Assembly: GCA_949361645.1 (NCBI GenBank)
Contig: OX442416.1
Span: forward strand, 8,912,370 to 8,976,369
Source: Spongilla lacustris
Taxonomy: Eukaryota; Porifera; Demospongiae; Spongillida; Spongillidae
DNA: 64,000 nucleotides
Direction: 5' to 3'
Shown: piece by piece, positions 57,332 to 64,000 of the stretch
Layout of the letters: every line of letters starts with the position of its first letter
Numbering within the stretch: position 1 is the stretch's first letter
Notes under the pieces: generated by a model
Seen by the model: the letters and a program-made list of their open reading frames with translations, nothing else
The model's database searches: none
Told to the model about the DNA's origin: nothing
Program-made: the position numbers and the translations under genes

Positions 57332-59121
57332 CAGTGGAAATCGTGATACTTGTCGTTAAAATTTTTTGAGTGTGTTTTAATGTTAGCTTGATTTTTTAAC
57401 ATTAACTGTATGCAGTATTGAAAATCTGACAACACAGTGTTGTTGACCAAACATTTGTAAACAAGTACCGGAAATAAGTAAGTGTCACGTGACTAACACG
57501 TCTGTTTGTTTTTGTTTTTAAGTGTCCCAGTCCAAAAAACGGATTTGTAGCATATTTCTCAGCTCTGAGGCAGCAGATCAACACAAAATTTGGTATATAA
57601 GAGAAAAACAAACCTGCCAAACGTTTGGCCGAGTCATATTTCAAACCCGGGAAATACTTTGTGTGTTTTCATGGGAGACACGTTTGTTTAGGTCGAAAAG
57701 CGTTTAACATGCTGCTTTGCACAGTGGGCGTTATACGCGACAGTACATCGATTTGTATACCGAGGGATGGCTATTGAACCATAGACACCTATGTTTACAA
57801 CGTAACAGTTAATTTTACCGTCAAAATTCTGCTTGCAAACGTTGTATATTAAAAAACACGCCATTTTCGAGTGAATCTCATTACAATTGTTACGTTATTG
57901 TAACAATTTCATAATATTAATTAAAGTTTCGATGCTGTAGCTGAAGACGGGAACGGTTTCAATTGCGAAAACGGTTCTTCTAAGAACCAAACATCAACCA
58001 GCGAAAAAAAGCGGCGAGCAAGTAAAGAGGCAAGTCATGTGTGGGTACCTTTGAAGTGAAGAAAGGCTCCGAGGGGTAATCCCGAAGCTGCCGCTTCGAA
58101 GCGGTCAGCAAAGCAGGTTCCTCAAAAAGCAGAAGGACGAATGCAACTATCGCAGAGAGTGCAGCCAAGGAATTAGAGTCCCTCGCTGTACACATGCCAA
58201 ATGTGTCCGATAGTGATGCAAGAGTGTTTGCATTACGAATGTACTACATAGAGGTATCCAACGACCACTGATGCCCAAACAAATGTGAGTCACATGTTTT
58301 TGGTATGTTCCAGAACTATCGGACGCATTTGGCATGTGTACAGCGAGGGACTCCAATTCTTTGGCTGCACTCTCTGCGATAGTAGCATACGTCCTTCTGC
58401 TCTTTGAGGAACTACCGACCACCACTTCAAAGCGGCAGCTTCCGGATTACCCCTCCGAGCCTTCCTTCGCTTCAACGATGCCCAAGCATGATTTGCCTCT
58501 TTACTTGGTTCTCGTATTCGCCGTTCCCATCTTCAGCCATAATACAAAACCTTTAATTAATTGCCAATAACGTCATAATTGTAATGAGATTCACTCGAAA
58601 ATGGCGTGTTGTCTAAGCTTCAACGTTTGTAAGCAGAATTTTGACGGTAAAATTAACTGTTACGTTGTAAACATAGGTGTTTATGGTGCAATAACCATCC
58701 CTCGGTATAACAATCGATGTACTGTCGCGTATAACGCCCACTGTGCAAAGCAGCATGCTAAACGCTTTTCGACCTAAACAAACGTGTCTCCCATGAAAAC
58801 ACACAAAGTATTTCCCGGGTTTAAAATATGACTCGGCCAAACGTTTGGCAGGTTTGTTTTTCTCTTATATACCAAATTTTGTGTTGATCTGCTGCCTCAG
58901 AGCTGAGAAATATGCTACAAATCCGTTTTTTGGACTGGAACACTTAAACAAACAGACGTGTTAGTCGCGTGACACTTATTTCCGGTACTTGTTTACAAAT
59001 GTTTGGTCAACAACACTGTGTTGTCAGATTTTCAATACTGCATACAGTTAATGTTAAAAAATCAAGCTAACATTAAAACACACTCAAAAATTTTTAACGA
59101 CAAGTATCACGATTTCCACTG
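57332..59121. mobile_element. 1.8-kb foldback element flanked by TA
   Basis: The ends CAGTGGAAATCGTGATACTT and AAGTATCACGATTTCCACTG are inverted and flanked by TA (57330-57331; 59122-59123), as for Tc1/mariner or pogo-type insertions. Almost the whole element is inverted: left arm 57332-58210, right arm 58318-59121, with an approximately 105-bp loop. Arms are similar but not identical, with substitutions and small indels (the left arm is longer). A protein-like stretch, IAESAAKELESLAVHMPN, occurs in the left arm, and its mirror in the right arm. It may be a captured or ancestral coding piece; no transposase motif is readable. Confidence 0.88.
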
Positions 59122-59465
59122 TAGGGATCATAATTTTGAACCTGCGTGAGCTATATGAGTCTGGGAACGAGTAACGCAGTCAATTAATTTTGCGCATGCG
59201 TATGTTGTATTTAGATTTTTTAGCTACAAAACGAGAGTTTTAGCACCCAAAAATACAGGACTAGTCTTTTTATAAGCTACCTACTATGCGGCGTTCATAA
59301 AATAACTTGTTGTTTTAAATAATGTTAATTAATTTTAATTAATAATTAGCCATTTTGAAAGTATGATAAATCATAAAAAAATCAGGAAAATATATTGGTG
59401 AAACCAGAATTTTAATATCATCATCCTATAGTAACTTATTATTCATGTCCTCAATTGCTGGCCAT

Positions 59466-60700
59466 GGTGCCAGAATGGCTCGAGCCATTCTGGTACGCAG
59501 ATGTAGTAATGAATCGTGCCAGAATGGCTCGAGCCATTCTGGCACTCAATGCAACTGGTCGTACCAGAATGGCTCAAGCAATTCTGGCTCTCAACTGGTC
59601 GGGCTAAAATGGTTCGAGCCATTCTGGCACTCAATTAATGCATGGTGCCAGAATGGCTCGAGCCATTCTGGCATGGCCAGTTACTCAGTACACTTCACTG
59701 CCAGAATGGCTCGAGTCATTTTTGCCCGACCAGTTGCATTAATTGAGTGCCAGAATCGCTTGAGCCATTCTGGCACGACCAGTTGCATTGAGTGCCAGAA
59801 TGGCTCAAGCCATTCTGGCACGGTCAGTTACTACACTTACGTACCAGAATGGCTCGAGCCTATCTTGCACTCAATTAATGCAACTGGCCATGCCAGAATG
59901 ACTCGAGCCATTCTGGCAATTAATTAATTAATGCAACTGGTCGTGCCAGAATGGATCGAGCAATTCTGGCACAACCATGCAGTTGCATTAATTGAGCACC
60001 ATAACTGGCCAGTTGCATTAATTGAGTGCCAGAATGGCTCGAGCCATTCTGGCACGACCAGTTGCATTAACTGATTACCATAATGACTCAAGCCATTCTG
60101 GTATGGCAAGTTGCATTAATTGAGTGCCTGAATGGCTCGAGCCATTCTGGCACGGCCAGTTACTATACATTTGAGTGCCAGAATATAGTTCGAGCCATTC
60201 TGGCACGGCCAGTTACTGTATTTGAGTGCCAGAATGGCTCGAGCCATTCTGGCATGGCCAGTTGCATTGAGTGCCAGAATAACTCGACCAATTCTGGCAC
60301 GACTAGTTGCATTAATTGAGTATCATAATGACTCAAGCCATTCTGGCATACATGGCCAATAGCATTAACAGAATGGCTCAAGCCCTTCTGGCACGACCAG
60401 TTGCATTAATCGAGTTTCAGTATGGCTCGAGCCATTCTGGCACGGCCAGTTACTATATTTGAGTGCCAGAATGGCTCGAGCCATTCTGGCACGGCCAGTT
60501 ACTATATTTGAGTGCCAGAATGGCTCGAGCCATTCTGGCACGGCCAGTTACTATATTTGAGTGCCAGAATGGCTCGAGCCATTCTGGCACGGCCAGTTAC
60601 TATATTTGAGTGCCAGAATGGCTCGAGCCATTCTGGCACGGCCGGCCAGTTGCAGAATGGCTCGAGCCACTCTGGCACGGCCAGCTACTAAATTTGAGCA
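59466..60700. repeat. tandem array of 28-30-bp palindromes, about 25 units (array 2)
   Basis: Same core and linkers as array 1. The block 59560-59820, with the GGGCTAAAATGGTTCGAGCC and CAGTTACTCAGTACACTTCA variants, is the reverse complement of the variant block of array 1 (44250-44480 and 44900-45110). The stretch 60420-60640 has five nearly identical 49-bp units with the GGCCAGTTACTATATTTGAG linker, a recent expansion. Scattered cores fade until about 60740. Confidence 0.96.
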
Positions 60701-61246
60701 TCATGCAGAATGGCTATATTAAAATTGGCCGTGCCAGATTGGCTCGCACAAATTGTATTCATAGTTAGTTTATCCGTCCGGGTACAAAATTCATGATTTA
60801 TTGGCCATACGGCTCAGTAGAGGCGCGCGCCTTATTAGGCCATTCCTGCACGCGAGCCACTCTGGCACGCTACAGCCGATTGCAATTTTATCCCGTGGCT
60901 AATTAGCCACGCGCTGCCGTACTAAGGATATCTAGTGGCTCAACGAAAAACGCACCTGGGATGTCTGCCTCTGTGAGTACTGTTGTGACAGAAGCTTGGT
61001 CGGTCGAAAATTTTCAACAGCTAGGTACAGTGTAAGTGCTGGCGCGCAGGAAGAACTCCGGAAGTGCATGACGCAATTAAAAATAATTGCATTCCTAGTC
61101 TTACGCCGTTAAAGGGAAGGTTATATGTATATACCATGCACCAAACATATATCCATGTACTAGTTGGCCTACATGTATCAAGTAGCTGTCTTTAGCTATA
61201 ACTAATCTAAGTAAGACAAAGGTGCATGCATGCAGAGTGTAGCTTT

Positions 61247-62116
61247 TCACTTCCTTCGGACCATCATGATGGCGGTCTTCAGGGAATAGTAGGTCGAGTT
61301 TTTCAAAGTATACCATGCAGTTCACGCCGTCGCCTAAGGTTGCGGCGATACCGCCATTACTTGAAGTACCCAGGTAAGCACCATTGAGGTTTGACCAGTG
61401 GCATCCCTTGTACCACCAGGCTCCCTTGTATATTACGGCACAGTTATCTGACCCCAAATCGTTATCCTTGTCGAAAGTTGAGAACTTCATTCCATCATGG
61501 TAACTCAGGGAGTCCCCTGCATTACCAGAGTATCCAGACACAGACTACTGTACTTCGCGTAAGCTGTAGAGTTGCTCCAATCCGTCATGTCAACACGCAG
61601 CTCTGTACCTGGAATAGTCAGTTGGTGGATTTTATCGAGGCCTAAAAAGTACTCTCCGTCATCGGTACATCGAAAGCCTTGAACATAAGTGTTCCAGTCA
61701 CGGTAGAAGTTAATAATTCCATCCTTTCTTTGCTGAATCACAGTCCAGCCGCCCCCATCCATGATCATATCACAATACACTTTGAAACTGGGCCCTCCGT
61801 GGTCAGGTCGGATGTTGTATACTCCGCTCGTTCTATTGCCTTGTCCGTAAGCATCTTTGCAGTCTATGAATGCTGCATGTATATACAGAATGAATTTATT
61901 CAAATGAAGTGCTTGCTACACATACACGAATATACAGAATGCTGCACATGCTTGCATGCATGCATATACACATGTATAGTAATAGATCGTATCACTACGT
62001 AGTTGCTGCATTGGCGACTAACCTTTGCTCTTATCGCAATCATCGTCCGCATTACAGATCAAAAGCACACACGTGGCAAAGATCCAAAGCAACGCTGAAA
62101 AGGAGTGAGACTGCAT
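61247..62116 (-). pseudogene. secreted fibrinogen-related (FReD) lectin-like gene with two frame breaks
   Basis: Exon 1 (62116-62023) is a signal peptide, MQSHSFSALLWIFATCVLLI, followed by CNADDDCDKSK and a GTTAGT donor. Acceptor ACATGCAG leads to exon 2 at 61872 in matching phase 1. Exon 2 has the FReD blocks DCKDAYGQGNRTSGVYNIRP, VYCDMIMDGGGWTVIQQRKD, YFLGLDKIHQLT, then [20 protein letters not shown] with the DxDND calcium site and [16 protein letters not shown] with the disulfide, SNLNGAYLG, and [17 protein letters not shown] before the TGA at 61249-61247. Near 61545 about a dozen usual residues are missing and the frame shifts. Near 61320 a one-base gain (or two-base loss) shifts it again. 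So it is either a recent pseudogene or carries sequence errors. FReDs bind sugars in innate recognition. Confidence 0.85.
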
Positions 62117-62165
62117 GTCTATAAATCTTACTATGTCTGCATGCATACGCGCTATACCAAAGCTA

Positions 62166-62175
62166 GAATTTATAC
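62166..62175 (-). promoter_or_regulatory. TATA box of the FReD gene
   Basis: The minus strand reads GGGTATAAATTC about 50 bp before the ATG at 62116. It is a good TATA match and would place the transcription start about 20-25 bp before the ATG, giving a very short leader. Confidence 0.5.
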
Positions 62176-62647
62176 CCTCTTTCGGAGTCAAAACCTTGCA
62201 AGGAAGCGGTAGATATGTATATGTTTTAGTTTACAATTGTGCTCTGCATGATTTCCAAGTAAACATATTGCTTGCTCGATTTACAACTTAATTTAATCAA
62301 AGCCCTATTGCATGCAAGGATGAACGTGGATGAAAACCTGCATGTGAGACAACTAAAATTTCTATCATTGTACAACAGACCCCATAAATGAATAATTATC
62401 ATCACGTGATTCTGTTGTAGGTGTGGGTGAGACAGATGCCCTATATATATATGTCGTCATAGTAGAGAGGTGTGGGATAGAGAGGTGCCCTTTTTTTCAA
62501 GGCAGAGAGGTCCAGTGTCCACTATAGAATGGAGATTGCATTTGTACATTTCTGGTGTGCATGTACATGAATTCAATATATTTGTTTGGTATGTGATTCT
62601 GCAGGTGTATGTGTATATGCGTGTGTGCATGCGTTGTGTTTATGTGT

Positions 62648-62658
62648 GTGTGTGTGTG

Positions 62659-62722
<64 letters not shown>
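62648..62722. repeat. (GT)n microsatellite
   Basis: About 75 bp of GT with one GCAT interruption. Not coding. Confidence 0.97.
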
Positions 62723-62723
<1 letters not shown>

Positions 62724-63392
62724 ATGCGTTGTGTGTACATGTACATAGAGATAGAAGAGGATTAGCATATAATTTTATAGCCGGTTATTGTAATGATCAT
62801 AGTAAGGCTGGGTTTGCATAGAGTCTTTTGGATTTTGGGAACCAGAAGCTGAGCGTAGTCTCTCTAGACTTGCTGAAAGAGTGGCTGCTAGGCTGAGACA
62901 GCCTAAGTCCATCTCTATTAAGACAGATCTATGGCAGATTGAATTTGACTCTGCATGATCAGCGTGTTGTGTTTGGAAGATTGTATGTACATATTCATTG
63001 TTAGCGGTAAATTATAAAGCCATATAAAAACATCCTATTGTCTCAATCTGCATGTCTGGATAAATCGAGCTAAACGTTATATGAAATAAACTCTGAAAGG
63101 TTGACACAGGAGTCTGGGGATATATGTAAACTTATGTCTTTCAGAATAGATGCAGTAGGGGACGCGATAAAGGTTACATTTCGTCCCAACAAAACGGGGG
63201 GAAAACGCACCGTTTGAACTAAGTACAAACGAGGTGTAAATTAAGTAGAGACGATCGGATGAACGATTTCGAAAACCGTTTAAACGACACGTACATATGC
63301 AGATATCGTTTCGTCTAAACGAAACGCCTTTTAAAAGACGGTCCAACCGCAAAAGGTAACTAATATTATTCTAGACCTAACCACCAATACAG

Positions 63393-63450
63393 TGGCGGAT
63401 ACAGGGGGGGGGGGTTCCAGGGGTTGGAACCCCCCCCCTCGAAACTAAAT
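63393..63450. repeat. GTGGCGGATACAGGGGGG repeat
   Basis: The head CAGTGGCGGATACAGG, a G run, TTCCAGGGGTTGGAACCCCC (self-complementary) and CTCGAAACTAAATATG. Same dispersed family as 21465 and 32777. Confidence 0.6.
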
Positions 63451-64000
63451 ATGAATATAATTAATGTATAATCGGCGCACGTGAGCTATACATTTCTACG
63501 GAGAGTTCAGCGTGCACTCCGTGAAGTTGCTAAGCAGCTTATTCTTATTGCTTATTCCTTGGTTAGTACTATATTCTGTAAACTGCGAGATATGTAGTAG
63601 GCTGGTATTTATACGTAAATCTAAATGTATTCCAAAATGCTAACCCGCGGACGTAATAGAGCGATTCTTTCCGCAGTTATTTTGATTGGTGCGCTAGTAT
63701 TAGTACCCATCAAAGTTGAATGCACCTTGCTGCATGCTTTTAGAGATGATGGTAAATTTTAACATAGCAAAGAAACTAAGCTGGCGCATGTAATTTTGTA
63801 AACGTACAATGGCGAATGCAAATCTGCGATATGATGAAGCACATGCAGCCCTTTAAAACCACAATAGCCTGGAAGCCAGAACGTAACGGAGTGGCACGCA
63901 TTTATTGGTTATGACATATTGCCTCCGTTTTCCGTTTCTAATCCCCCTATACATGTACAATCTGTGGAATGTGTACAAAAAATGTTTTCGCGCGCCAATG

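Noticed and set aside
63077..63352. 91-residue minus-strand ORF
   Set aside because: No family features, no splice or start context, and it overlaps AACGA-rich repeat-like sequence.

Overview
The window is gene-poor, repeat-rich animal DNA: there are spliced genes with canonical GT/AG borders, no prokaryotic operon structure, and many eukaryotic transposons. The recognisable host exons code for cysteine-rich immunoglobulin-like and fibronectin III-like domains and for a secreted fibrinogen-related lectin. The style of these exons most resembles marine sponge (Porifera) cell-surface gene families. That assignment is an inference from domain style, not a proof, and another basal marine invertebrate cannot be excluded.

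Host genes. A small spliced signal-peptide/one-TM protein is proposed at 3898-4779 (+). Two phase-1 FN3-like exons lie at 13678-14648 (-), and an Ig-like exon lies at 33941-34304 (-). The Ig exon ends in the phase that the FN3 exon needs, so all three may belong to one minus-strand receptor or adhesion gene with a repeat-filled intron of about 19 kb. Two short candidate exons lie at 46481-46648 and 51810-52006 (+). A fibrinogen-related gene with signal peptide, intron and TATA box lies at 61247-62116 (-) and carries two frame breaks.

Mobile elements. The best preserved is a tyrosine-recombinase retrotransposon (Ngaro/PAT type) at 15679-20496 on the minus strand. It has a complete split direct repeat set, a CCHC gag that appears to contain an intron, RT-RNase H and a tyrosine recombinase, with two frameshifts. 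Others are a Ty3/gypsy fragment at 41183-42480 with an unusually long tRNA-Ser complement behind its LTR, a non-LTR RT relic (6400-6900), a THAP-DDE transposase relic (22219-23302), a hAT relic with TIRs and a near-perfect 8-bp target duplication (26053-28256), and a non-autonomous hAT with a perfect 8-bp duplication (28302-29354). A 2.5-kb TIR element with a perfect 8-bp duplication (34898-37378) landed inside a member of a local foldback family. There is also a 1.8-kb TA-flanked foldback element (57332-59121).

Satellites and structure-forming DNA. The window holds many distinct tandem arrays: a 44-bp array with a 20-unit higher-order repeat (1791-3880), a homopyrimidine tract (10560-11085), an approximately 165-bp poly-C-punctuated array (47150-49090), a 24-bp array (52240-53545) and a 65-bp array with a TATAAAAG motif in most units (55740-57080). 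Two arrays are built from tandem 28-30-bp palindromes (43983-45655 and 59466-60700); parts of them are reverse complements of each other. A spacerless palindrome with 286-bp arms sits at 37852-38423. Runs of 15 or more G or C are unusually frequent.

Gene-free stretches without a feature entry (1-598, 851-1790, 5099-6296, 6901-7339, 7740-8424, 8721-9015, 9113-9684, 9901-10559, 11090-11831, 13271-13677, 20497-20700, 23303-24027, 24486-25794, 30871-31227, 31792-32496, 33426-33940, 34305-34889, 39843-41182, 42481-43982, 45656-46480, 53546-54489, 60741-61246, 62200-62645, 62725-63389, 63451-64000) were read. They gave nothing I can support beyond short AT-rich or microsatellite sequence.
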